NCBI GenBank assembly: GCA_942490925.1
Contig: CALNYX010000023.1
Location: 1 to 7,328, forward strand
Length of the DNA stretch: 7,328 nucleotides
Reading direction: 5' to 3'
DNA from: CALNYX01 sp942490925
GTDB lineage: Bacteria; Chlamydiota; Chlamydiia; Chlamydiales; JAAKFR01
Shown here: in pieces, positions 1 through 5,040 of the stretch
Layout: the number at the start of each line of letters is the position of its first letter
Numbering within the stretch: the first letter of the stretch is position 1
Position numbers and translations under genes: made by a program
The notes under the pieces: generated by a model
The model's input: the letters and a program-made list of their open reading frames with translations, nothing else
Told to the model about the DNA's origin: nothing
Database searches by the model: none

Positions 1-213
1 GACGCTTGCGGGATAGGCAACCATGGCGAAGAACATAAATCTTTTGATAAACAATGTGAGAAACAAGACTGTTTTGTAATTGAAAATGTTTTGTTGACGA
101 AAGATATCGTATCCTCGCTTCGCCGCCTCCACATCACTGTCGATCTTGAATCGCCTTCAACGGGAAAACGCTGCCAAGTTCTGGCGGAGTGTGAATCTAA
201 CCAAGAATCCTAA
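1..213 (+). CDS. 3' end of an unrecognised protein gene (partial)
   Basis: Frame 1 is open from the first base to a TAA at 211-213, giving the last 70 residues of a protein whose start lies outside the window. Codons show a clear excess of G at position one (GAC, GCT, GGC, GAA, GAT, GTC), as expected for real coding sequence. A strong terminator follows about 60 bases after the stop, which fits a plus-strand gene end. The visible tail is hydrophilic and mixed, with five cysteines and a helix-like stretch (LLTKDIVSSLRRL, residues 33-45). I do not recognise the family. It is probably the host gene on the left of the island, but it could also belong to the element. The main doubt is that a 70-codon open frame can occur by chance. 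Confidence 0.6.
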   Translation, partial: DACGIGNHGEEHKSFDKQCEKQDCFVIENVLLTKDIVSSLRRLHITVDLESPSTGKRCQVLAECESNQES

Positions 214-273
214 TTCCTGTTGCTTAATCTAGGCTGTTACCAACCTCGCAACATTCCGCATGCAGTCAAAAAC

Positions 274-318
274 AAAACGGAAAGGCGACTATCAATAGTC
301 CGAGCGCCTTTCCGTTTT
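274..318. terminator. Bidirectional rho-independent terminator
   Basis: A perfect 14-base inverted repeat pairs AAAACGGAAAGGCG (274-287) with CGCCTTTCCGTTTT (305-318). A smaller hairpin, GACTA-TCAA-TAGTC (287-300), is nested in the loop. The plus strand ends in TTTT. The minus strand is followed by a better T-tract, TTTTGTTTTTG. It can therefore stop both the plus-strand gene ending at 213 and leftward transcription from the polymerase-like gene at 717-2201. Confidence 0.9.
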
Positions 319-560
319 GACAATCTCTCGCTAGAGCAAGACATAATGACCAGTCCGTAACTTTGCTCTCTCCCTCCATTCGCAGCAAGCTCGCAGTAGT
401 ACCAAATAAAAGCTCAAAAAGCGCACTACTTCAAGCTTATTCCTGCATCTTTCTTCGAGAACACAGTAACAATTTACCAATACCATCAAAAATAGGGGGG
501 AGCTGAAATAGTGCCACGCTCCAGTGCCCTGCTTGATCCCTTCAGTTTTGACACGGGGGG

Positions 561-640
561 GCATCAGGTGATGCATTTTTGCATCACACTTTTTCACACT
601 GTGCACACGACACATTCACCACACACATCAACGCATCAAC
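561..640. repeat. GCATCA / CATCAAC short repeat cluster with hairpin
   Basis: GCATCA occurs at 561-566, 581-586 and 633-638, and its complement TGATGC at 569-574. CATCAAC occurs twice, one base apart, at 626-632 and 634-640. Two alternative hairpins form: GCATC/GATGC (561-565 with 570-574, then ATTTTT) and TGATGC/GCATCA (569-574 with 581-586). Bases 582-640 are rich in A and C on the plus strand, with CACACT twice (585-590 and 595-600). This resembles an iteron or protein-binding patch, but copies are few and short. Confidence 0.4.
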
Positions 641-661
641 ACTTCGAATTAACCTTGTAAA

Positions 662-715
662 CTGGGCAGAAGCACATACATTAGGCTTACACCTGCCCAG
701 CCTAACGACTGTATG
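662..715. other. Two interleaved hairpins just after the polymerase-like stop codon
   Basis: Hairpin A pairs CTGGGCAG (662-669) with CTGCCCAG (693-700). Hairpin B pairs CATACATTAGGC (675-686) with GCCTAA (700-705) and TGTATG (710-715), with CGAC bulged. The arms alternate, so full A and full B exclude each other, or only a strained partial pseudoknot could form. On the minus strand B is made first, directly after the TAA of the 717-2201 gene. A comes next and is followed by TTTAC, a poor U-tract. It could be a switchable 3' end or a DNA-binding site. Confidence 0.6.
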
Positions 716-716
716 G

Positions 717-2201
717 TTATTTCTGATCGATTCGCGGACAATGCGACCACCCATTCAGCTCCATCGCCTTCTCCATTGCCGCTCTGAGTGTGTCTGCATG
801 TTGGGCTGCGACGATAAAAGAGTCATGCACAGGCAAGCACGGAATTTGCCGCTCTCGCATCATTAAATTAAGAATACAGTCCGCAACCTTCGAATCCCAA
901 TTCTGGAGCTTAGAAGCCATTCCTGAGCCAAAAAATTTCCAGATTGCCGGATGCCTTGCTTCGATTGCATGGAACAACATGTCTAAGTCCATAGTTCGAA
1001 GCAGATCGAGCTTCTCATGCATGCGCCCAGCCTCTCGGAGTGCTTGTTTCGCTTGAGTTTTGTCATCCGCATTCAACAAGACTAGGAATGCTTTTTTAAT
1101 GACCGCACGAAGCTCTGACGGGCAAATTTCGGACATCGCTTCCCGAAGAACTGGAAGATCATAAACGTCGCCTTCTGGAAGTTCTTTTACTTCGTGCAAA
1201 TAAAGCAACGTTGGATGGTAAGCACTGAAGTCCAATTCAACGACTGCTTCGCCATTAATGCGAATCTTGCTGCGATCCTTTGAAGACAGCTGCGCCCACC
1301 ATGGCGCATAAAACCGCCCTCCTCCAGCAAAGTTCACATTGAAGACGCGGTACATGTCACACGCTCTCGGATCAAAGATACGCTTACCCATTGCGGCTCG
1401 ATGTGTATTAACCTCTGCAAGATCATCCCACGGGAACGTAATTTCTGACTGCTGGAGCAAAGCATTGTATTCACGGAGACGCTTACGGATTCCGAGTACA
1501 GCAGGCTGATCTTGCTTCTTTCCAGCCTTTTTCCCATATGCAACCAACTGTTTCTCTTCATCCTTAAGAAAGATAACCTCTTTGTCCGGATGCCATCCGA
1601 CGTTTCCTCTATCGACTTCGTCGAACCACTCCAACAGACTCGTCGCTGGACGAATACGACTTACGCGGTTCTTATGGGAGCCTGGAGCAATGTATATGTG
1701 CGGGATAAACTCAATTAAACCAAGTCGCTGCAATGTGTCTGTAGCCTCCACAAAGACCTCTGTCGCCAGTCCAGAAGCATTGTACGGCGCTGTTGCTTTA
1801 TAAAAGCCGTGCGCGCGACCTATCGCAGTATAGAACCCTGGAGCCTTTTGATGGTTGCAGTACAGATTGGCTAAAAGAACGTTCATCGCCTCTGTATGCT
1901 TTGATTCATGGAATTTTTTGATCTTTTCCATTTGAGGTGCGAACTCTTCAACAAGTGCGAGAAGATCATCACCATAGCACTGATAATTGGTGTCGAACGG
2001 AAAACAATGTGTAAATGGATCAAAACTCTGAATCGTTGATGTAACGGAACATTCAGAGGATGCACTAGTTGCATTGAGACTTTTTAGTAAAGCTTTATCG
2101 GGGTTAGAAACGACTGTATCGTAGCTTTTTCCGTGAAGTAACTGGAGAACTTGAGTGACTATTTCGTGATCTGATAAAGAAGTAGATAAGGAACTATGCA
2201 T
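717..2201 (-). CDS. Family-A/T7-like single-subunit polymerase-fold protein with N-terminal winged helix
   Basis: A 494-residue protein likely to make nucleic acid, probably for the mobile element. Residues 141-195 look like a winged helix (DTLQRLGLIEF, then RIRPATSLLEWF). From about residue 280 a polymerase palm and fingers follow. Motif A is VELDFSAYHP with Asp324. Motif B is RAVIKKAFLVLLNA with Arg365, Lys369 and Asn377. A helix, LQNWDSKVADCIL, precedes motif C, PVHDSFIV, with His459-Asp460-Ser461. The two Asp residues are the expected metal ligands. No 3'-5' exonuclease motifs are visible. Motif C is HDS as in T7-type RNA polymerases, not HDE as in DNA polymerase I. Asn377 stands where both families have Tyr. 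I chose ATG 2201 because GGAAAG lies nine bases ahead; the in-frame TTG at 2231 is preceded by pyrimidines. Whether it makes DNA, RNA or primers cannot be read from sequence. The fold is well supported, the role is not. Confidence 0.85.
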   Translation of the reverse strand: MHSSLSTSLSDHEIVTQVLQLLHGKSYDTVVSNPDKALLKSLNATSASSECSVTSTIQSFDPFTHCFPFDTNYQCYGDDLLALVEEFAPQMEKIKKFHESKHTEAMNVLLANLYCNHQKAPGFYTAIGRAHGFYKATAPYNASGLATEVFVEATDTLQRLGLIEFIPHIYIAPGSHKNRVSRIRPATSLLEWFDEVDRGNVGWHPDKEVIFLKDEEKQLVAYGKKAGKKQDQPAVLGIRKRLREYNALLQQSEITFPWDDLAEVNTHRAAMGKRIFDPRACDMYRVFNVNFAGGGRFYAPWWAQLSSKDRSKIRINGEAVVELDFSAYHPTLLYLHEVKELPEGDVYDLPVLREAMSEICPSELRAVIKKAFLVLLNADDKTQAKQALREAGRMHEKLDLLRTMDLDMLFHAIEARHPAIWKFFGSGMASKLQNWDSKVADCILNLMMRERQIPCLPVHDSFIVAAQHADTLRAAMEKAMELNGWSHCPRIDQK

Positions 2202-2274
2202 ATATATGTACTTTCCATAATAAGAGTACAAGAAAGAAGATAAAAAAAAGTAGAGGAGAACAACGTCTCTCCAT
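2194..2274 (-). CDS. Possible 26-residue hydrophobic leader peptide overlapping the polymerase-like start
   Basis: ATG at 2274-2272 opens a 26-codon frame ending in TAG at 2196-2194. The TAG overlaps the first codons of the polymerase-like gene (ATGCATAG), an arrangement typical of translational coupling. The peptide starts MERRC, then has about 15 hydrophobic residues (PLLFFIFFLVLLLW), then KVHIYA: a positive N-terminus and one membrane segment. The ribosome site is weak (GAAGG, ten bases upstream). The T-run encoding Phe residues also serves the terminator-like hairpin at 2242-2272. It could be a leader peptide, a small membrane toxin or chance, since T-rich DNA readily encodes hydrophobic peptides. 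Confidence 0.22.
   Translation of the reverse strand: MERRCSPLLFFIFFLVLLLWKVHIYA
2242..2272 (-). terminator. Weak terminator or attenuator in the polymerase-like leader
   Basis: On the minus strand GGAGA (2272-2268) pairs with TCTCC (2259-2255) across an eight-base loop, and eight T follow after a few bases (2249-2242). The stem has only five pairs, so termination may be partial. It lies between the membrane-protein gene (stop at 2364) and the polymerase-like start (2201). It could end the first transcript or attenuate read-through into the second. Confidence 0.35.
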
Positions 2275-2363
2275 TACTCGGAGGCCTTCAGTAACTTTTG
2301 ACCAACAGATTGTCGGAACATTGAATTGGTAGAATTTCAGATGATTGTAACCTGCAATCTAAG

Positions 2364-3038
2364 TTATTTATTGCCTGATGTTACCGCAATGGCCTTCTCT
2401 AAGCTCCTCTTAACCTCAAGCCCTTCTTGCAGAATAAACATAAAATCCGCCTTCATTTTTTGAAAATGTTCGTCGTGCAAGGGATATTCACCGCCAATGT
2501 CTCCATGCACTTTTTCCAAAATATCAAGGGAGTGATTTATACTTTCAACAACAGTTATGGAGCAATACAACACACCTCGCTTATCTTGATTCTGTGCCGC
2601 ATCTACCAACTCGTACATCTCTTTATTCAACCTTTCTATTCGCTGAATAATGATAAGCAGGTCACGAAAAAGCATCGGCATTTTTTTTAAAAGTGGAGTA
2701 CACTCCTGCAGTTGAAAATGCGTAACAGAAATCTCTTTTATTTCTGGCTCTACACCTTCAGCGATATTTTGCTCATCTTCAAACAACATCTTGCAGTAAA
2801 AATTCACCATTCCAAGATTGTTAAGCACAAGTGCAAAATAACCTGCTAGTAATCCCTGCACATATTGGGCGCACTCGACTTCCTTGTCCTCTTTTGACCG
2901 CTTATTAATGCACACGGCAGACCACCAGCCAAGGCCTGCTCCAGCAATAGTAAAGACACCCGTAAGCACAACCCCTTCCAGGCCACTGGGAACAACTATC
3001 TCCAAAGCTTCTGTGTAAATACTGGGATTAATACTCAT
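2364..3038 (-). CDS. Orphan membrane-anchored protein, one N-terminal segment
   Basis: A 224-residue protein of no family I recognise. Residues 20-44 form a glycine-rich hydrophobic segment (GLEGVVLTGVFTIAGAGLGW), followed by the basic stretch NKRSK, so the long C-terminal part is probably cytoplasmic. A second, weaker hydrophobic helix spans 58-80. Residues 100-215 are helical and charged (LLIIIQRIERLNKEMYELV, 127-145) and may form coiled coils. No catalytic motif is visible. ATG 3038 is chosen over the adjacent TTG 3041 because AGGAGG lies five bases before the ATG and only two before the TTG. It shares its strand with the polymerase-like gene 162 bases downstream, with a weak terminator between, so co-transcription is possible but partial. 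Confidence 0.75.
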   Translation of the reverse strand: MSINPSIYTEALEIVVPSGLEGVVLTGVFTIAGAGLGWWSAVCINKRSKEDKEVECAQYVQGLLAGYFALVLNNLGMVNFYCKMLFEDEQNIAEGVEPEIKEISVTHFQLQECTPLLKKMPMLFRDLLIIIQRIERLNKEMYELVDAAQNQDKRGVLYCSITVVESINHSLDILEKVHGDIGGEYPLHDEHFQKMKADFMFILQEGLEVKRSLEKAIAVTSGNK

Positions 3039-3043
3039 CAACT

Positions 3044-3049
3044 CCTCCT
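3044..3049 (-). promoter_or_regulatory. Strong Shine-Dalgarno site (AGGAGG)
   Basis: The minus strand reads TAGGAGGAGTTGATG. The AGGAGG core sits five bases before ATG 3038, good spacing, and decides the start of the membrane-protein gene in favour of ATG over TTG. Confidence 0.8.
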
Positions 3050-3305
3050 ACCTGCTATCAACTCCAGAACGACTCACTCACAGACGAAAAACAAAAAAAG
3101 CAACAAGCACGCCACAACTCAATCTTTAGAGCCTCAAAACCGACGTTAATCACACCGCCCATTGGGAGATCGCCGAATTCTTCATACAAAGTCACACCAG
3201 ATGATCATCATCCCCAGGCTCAGAAGCCACAACTTCCTGCAGTTACTCAACACAGTTCAACGTTGACAGTGCTACTACCTGGCGTAGTTATGGAGGAACA
3301 AAAAA

Positions 3306-3464
3306 ATGCCCCATCCCGAATTTTTATCCGACTCCAGTGCATCTGCAGAGATCGGCTCTTTTTTGCAGGTGGGGTGCAATTTAACCAACTTGAATACAAG
3401 CCATCTCAGCCGAGAAAAAAGAAAAGACGACTTATTGATTGTCTTGATTATTTCAACGCCTTAA
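3306..3464 (+). CDS. Doubtful small ORF with a ribosome site
   Basis: A 52-codon frame starts at ATG 3306, nine bases after GGAGG (3292-3296). The peptide begins MPHPEFLSDSSASAEIGSF, has a charged patch SREKRKDD (35-42) and ends in a hydrophobic tail (LLIVLIIS, 43-50). A competing frame starts at ATG 3290 (61 residues, basic, KPSQPRKKKRR) and overlaps it almost fully, but lacks a ribosome site. Codon pattern does not clearly favour either, and I recognise neither. It may be a relic of a gene replaced when the neighbours arrived. Confidence 0.25.
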   Translation: MPHPEFLSDSSASAEIGSFLQVGCNLTNLNTSHLSREKRKDDLLIVLIISTP

Positions 3465-3477
3465 AATCGACGTAGTT

Positions 3478-4035
3478 TTACGCGAATTTACTGCGGATTT
3501 TGTAGATGTTGGACTTACCCATTCCCGTCAGCTTCACGATCTCACTAACTAGATATCCTTTCTCCAGATACTCTTTGACCTCGGCATGCTTTGCGAGATT
3601 CGCTTGCTTGCCTTTGTACTTTCCTTCCTTTTTGGCTTTGGCAATTCCTATTGCTTGCCGCTCATTACGAAGGTTCGTTTCAAACTCGGCAAAAACTCCC
3701 AGCATCTGCAGAAAGCACTTTCCTGCTGGAGTAGATGTGTCTACCGGCTGAGTGAGCACCTGTAGTGCAGCACCTTTCTTTTCGAGCAGATTAACTATCT
3801 CAAGCAGGTCTTCCATATTCCTAGCCAAGCGGTCGAGCTTCCAGATTACAAGCTTGTCACCATCGCCTATGGCTTTCAGGATGTGCTGAAGTTCTGGGCG
3901 ATTTTTAACACTCGTTGCCGATGCCTTCTCGGTATACTCAACCGCATCGGGATACGCTTTTCTCAACTCGTCCAGTTGAGCATCGAGGTTCTGGTCAATG
4001 GTGGATACGCGGCAATATGTGAAGGCTTTGTTCAT
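3478..4035 (-). CDS. Small serine recombinase (resolvase/invertase family)
   Basis: A 185-residue site-specific recombinase that cuts DNA through a serine and rejoins it. The catalytic domain starts FTYCRVSTIDQNL, with Arg9 and nucleophile Ser11. It continues with Arg46 (KNRPEL) and the LDRLARN motif with Asp68, Arg69 and Arg72. The long E helix includes AEFETNLRNERQ (116-127), with Glu125-Arg126. Residues 160-183 form a helix-turn-helix (LVSEIVKLTGMGKSNIYKI) for site binding. Length and order match Tn3/gamma-delta resolvases and DNA invertases, and all key residues are present, so it should be active. ATG 4035 is used because AAGGAG lies eight bases upstream; the in-frame GTG at 4062 has no ribosome site. 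Repeats resembling its binding sites lie just upstream. Resolvase versus invertase cannot be decided here. Confidence 0.95.
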   Translation of the reverse strand: MNKAFTYCRVSTIDQNLDAQLDELRKAYPDAVEYTEKASATSVKNRPELQHILKAIGDGDKLVIWKLDRLARNMEDLLEIVNLLEKKGAALQVLTQPVDTSTPAGKCFLQMLGVFAEFETNLRNERQAIGIAKAKKEGKYKGKQANLAKHAEVKEYLEKGYLVSEIVKLTGMGKSNIYKIRSKFA

Positions 4036-4043
4036 TGGAGGTT

Positions 4044-4049
4044 CTCCTT
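4044..4049 (-). promoter_or_regulatory. Shine-Dalgarno site of the serine recombinase
   Basis: AAGGAG on the minus strand lies eight bases before ATG 4035 and fixes the start; the longer frame from GTG 4062 would place this site inside the gene. Confidence 0.8.
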
Positions 4050-4066
4050 GATTCGTCTTCACAGCT

Positions 4067-4149
4067 ATTCCACTATAGCCAAGAGGTCAAGTGGAGTTCC
4101 ATTAAAGGTCGACTTTCTTCCCAAAATGGACTGATTTAGTGGAATTCCA
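4067..4149. repeat. Candidate recombination site / operator repeats of the serine recombinase
   Basis: GTGGAGTTCCA (4091-4101) and GTGGAATTCCA (4139-4149) are near-identical 11-mers 48 bases apart. The second contains the perfect palindrome TGGAATTCCA. A third half copy, ATTCCACTA (4067-4075), is the exact complement of TAGTGGAAT (4137-4145). Spaced, partly palindromic sites directly ahead of a resolvase gene are what res sites look like, and they usually also repress the gene. The assignment rests on position and repetition, not on match to a known site. Confidence 0.45.
4073..4101 (-). promoter_or_regulatory. Possible promoter of the serine recombinase
   Basis: TATAGT on the minus strand (4078-4073) matches the -10 consensus at five of six bases. 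TGGAAC (4101-4096), 17 bases upstream, is a poor -35. Start of transcription near 4066 would give a leader of about 30 bases. Both elements lie inside the repeats, which would allow self-repression. Confidence 0.35.
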
Positions 4150-4219
4150 GAGTGTCCGCTTTGGTTATACTCCAAACGGAAGCCCTTTTGGAACGAAGAA
4201 TAATAGCCATACAATCTAG

Positions 4220-4246
4220 TTGTTCCTTACACGGGTAGGGCATAAT
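4220..4246 (+). promoter_or_regulatory. Possible promoter of the three-segment membrane protein gene
   Basis: CATAAT (4241-4246) matches the -10 consensus at five of six bases; TTGTTC (4220-4225) is a weak -35 with a short 15-base spacer. The leader would be about 25 bases. Confidence 0.3.
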
Positions 4247-4261
4247 ATAACTAAACTCATC

Positions 4262-4271
4262 CTCCCGGGAG
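4262..4271 (+). promoter_or_regulatory. Ribosome site buried in a palindrome
   Basis: CTCCCGGGAG is a perfect ten-base palindrome whose right half, GGGAG, is the ribosome site seven bases before ATG 4279. In RNA a hairpin from this palindrome would need to open its central bases, but pairing between two transcripts or partial folding could hide the ribosome site. Confidence 0.5.
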
Positions 4272-4278
4272 TTTCAAT

Positions 4279-4830
4279 ATGAGTAGCGAAAAAGACAAAG
4301 ATCATGCTAAGATGCTCGAGTGCTTTAAAGCCGCAAAAGAAGAACAGGTTTTGTACATTGATGCGCTTAAAACACGACAAGACTCATCAAGGAAATATTA
4401 TCAACTTATAGTCTCGATTGGCTACCTTGGCTTTCTTGCAATCTGGTCTGGTATTCATACCGAATTATCCACCACAATAAAAATCACTTCGGCAGCTCTT
4501 ATGACTACCTCAGCTCTCATCTTCATCATTGCGGAGTTGTGCGAAACATATTGCGCCGTATACCGCTGTAACGAAATTACTGATCACACTGAAGAAATAT
4601 CAAAAGCTAGAAGAAAAGATGACTGGAAAAAATATCAAGCGATTCGAGCAGAACGAGCATTGAGAGAAAGTGAAGACAACATAATATGCAACAAGGTTAA
4701 TTGGTTTGTCTTTGTCTCTTCAGCGACGACAGGAGTATTGGCGGGAGTCTTACTTGTTGTAGGCCTTATTGAACATTTTTTTAATTTATCAGCCATTCTG
4801 CCCCACTTTCTCCAGCTCCCTTGCGGGTAG
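4279..4830 (+). CDS. Orphan protein with three membrane segments
   Basis: A 183-residue integral membrane protein with no family I recognise. Residues 1-40 are charged and helical, probably cytoplasmic. Hydrophobic segments lie at about 41-59 (YQLIVSIGYLGFLAIWSGI), 68-88 (KITSAALMTTSALIFIIAEL) and 142-167 (WFVFVSSATTGVLAGVLLVV). Between segments two and three, residues 96-135 are highly charged (EEISKARRKDDWKKYQAIRA) and likely a cytoplasmic helix. The two-segment hairpin flanked by charged helices recalls small membrane effectors of bacterial conflict systems, but no sequence motif supports that. GGGAG seven bases upstream supports ATG 4279. It is transcribed away from the serine recombinase and ends in a terminator overlapping its stop, so it is probably a single-gene transcript. 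Confidence 0.8.
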   Translation: MSSEKDKDHAKMLECFKAAKEEQVLYIDALKTRQDSSRKYYQLIVSIGYLGFLAIWSGIHTELSTTIKITSAALMTTSALIFIIAELCETYCAVYRCNEITDHTEEISKARRKDDWKKYQAIRAERALRESEDNIICNKVNWFVFVSSATTGVLAGVLLVVGLIEHFFNLSAILPHFLQLPCG

Positions 4831-4856
4831 GTCTGAAATGGGGTAGATTTCATTTT
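4797..4856 (+). terminator. Terminator overlapping the end of the membrane-protein gene
   Basis: TCTGCCCCACTTTC (4797-4810), inside the gene, pairs with GAAATGGGGTAGA (4835-4847), after the stop: 13 pairs including one G-U, with one bulged C. TTTCATTTTC follows. The last codons and stop lie in the arm and loop. Confidence 0.55.
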
Positions 4857-4860
4857 CTGC

Positions 4861-5031
4861 AAAACTAGGAAGCGTTGACTTTTGAAGCAGAAACCCAAAC
4901 AAATGCAAGTATTTACACACACGTCAGGAGCGAAAGATCTTCCGAGAATGTTTTGGACATCCCTACAACGCTTCCGGATACACAAACTAGGTCAAAACTA
5001 GGTCAAGCCGACCCGTTTTTTACCTAGTTTT
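4861..5031. repeat. AAACTAGG repeats upstream of the tyrosine recombinase
   Basis: AAAACTAGG occurs at 4861-4869. AAACTAGGTCA occurs twice in perfect tandem at 4984-4994 and 4995-5005. An inverted copy, ACCTAGTTTT, lies at 5022-5031. Four copies within 171 bases just before an integrase gene suggest binding sites for the integrase (arm-type sites), an excisionase or a repressor. The inverted copy ends one base before the ribosome site AAGGA (5032-5036). Confidence 0.6.
5001..5021 (+). terminator. Attenuator-like hairpin in the integrase leader
   Basis: GGTC (5001-5004) pairs with GACC (5010-5013) and is followed after CG by six T (5016-5021). It overlaps the alternative ten-pair hairpin AAAACTAGGT/ACCTAGTTTT (4994-5003 with 5022-5031), so the two exclude each other. 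The short stem makes it weak on its own. Confidence 0.35.
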
Positions 5032-5040
5032 AAGGAACTT

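Larger units (their letters stand above)
319..716. other. Gene-free structured region downstream of the polymerase-like gene
   Basis: About 400 bases lie between the terminator and the stop of the polymerase-like gene. Open frames here have no convincing ribosome site or protein character. It holds several inverted repeats: AGAGCAA/TTGCTCT (333-339 with 363-369), AGTAGT/ACTACT (395-400 with 425-430) and GGAGC/GCTCC (499-503 with 518-522). It also holds a run of six G (495-500), a run of seven G (555-561), the GCATCA hairpin and repeat cluster (561-640), and two interleaved hairpins (662-715). On the minus strand it would be the 3' untranslated region of the 717-2201 transcript, ending at the 274-318 terminator. 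It might hold a non-coding RNA, an origin or regulator sites; none is proved. Confidence 0.5.
3039..3477. other. Gene-poor gap between the membrane protein and the serine recombinase
   Basis: About 440 bases lie upstream of the minus-strand membrane-protein gene and downstream of the recombinase gene. No good promoter for the membrane-protein gene stands out. Two overlapping small plus-strand frames begin near 3290-3306 and neither is convincing. A small plus-strand hairpin, AGAG-ATCGG-CTCT (3347-3359) followed by five T, sits inside them and argues weakly against translation there. No clear terminator follows the recombinase stop. Confidence 0.5.

Noticed and set aside
331..615. 94-codon minus-strand open frame in the gap after the polymerase-like gene
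   Set aside because: Its composition is not protein-like, it has no good ribosome site, and it spans G-runs and hairpins; most likely chance.
561..640. CRISPR-like array
   Set aside because: Repeats are only six or seven bases, with irregular spacing and no cas genes.
700..706. GCCTAAC / GTTAGGC resembling an integron attC core site
   Set aside because: The required opposite core site at 55-140 bases is missing; the nearby partner is GCCTAAT in the wrong arrangement.
662..715. Full H-type pseudoknot
   Set aside because: One connecting loop has no bases and another has only five to span about twenty base pairs, so both complete stems cannot coexist.
889..897. TTCGAATCC resembling a tRNA T-loop
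   Set aside because: It lies inside the polymerase-like coding sequence, with no acceptor, D or anticodon stems around it.
579..1056. Plus-strand open frames across the 3' half of the polymerase-like gene
   Set aside because: They are antisense to a gene with clear polymerase motifs and have no ribosome sites or recognisable features.
717..2201. Retron or other reverse transcriptase
   Set aside because: There is no YxDD motif; the motifs are those of the family-A/T7-like fold.
2202..2231. TTG start giving a ten-residue longer polymerase-like protein
   Set aside because: The sequence before the TTG is pyrimidine-rich; ATG 2201 has GGAAAG at nine bases.
3263..3291. Perfect -35 TTGACA (3263-3268) as promoter for the small ORF
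   Set aside because: No good -10 follows at 16-18 bases, and transcription would begin after the GGAGG ribosome site.
4036..4062. GTG start giving a nine-residue longer serine recombinase
   Set aside because: AAGGAG lies eight bases before ATG 4035, and the family normally starts just before the YxRVS motif.
4635..4985. Minus-strand open frame over the membrane-protein gene end
   Set aside because: It is antisense to a well-supported gene and its terminator, with a low-quality sequence.
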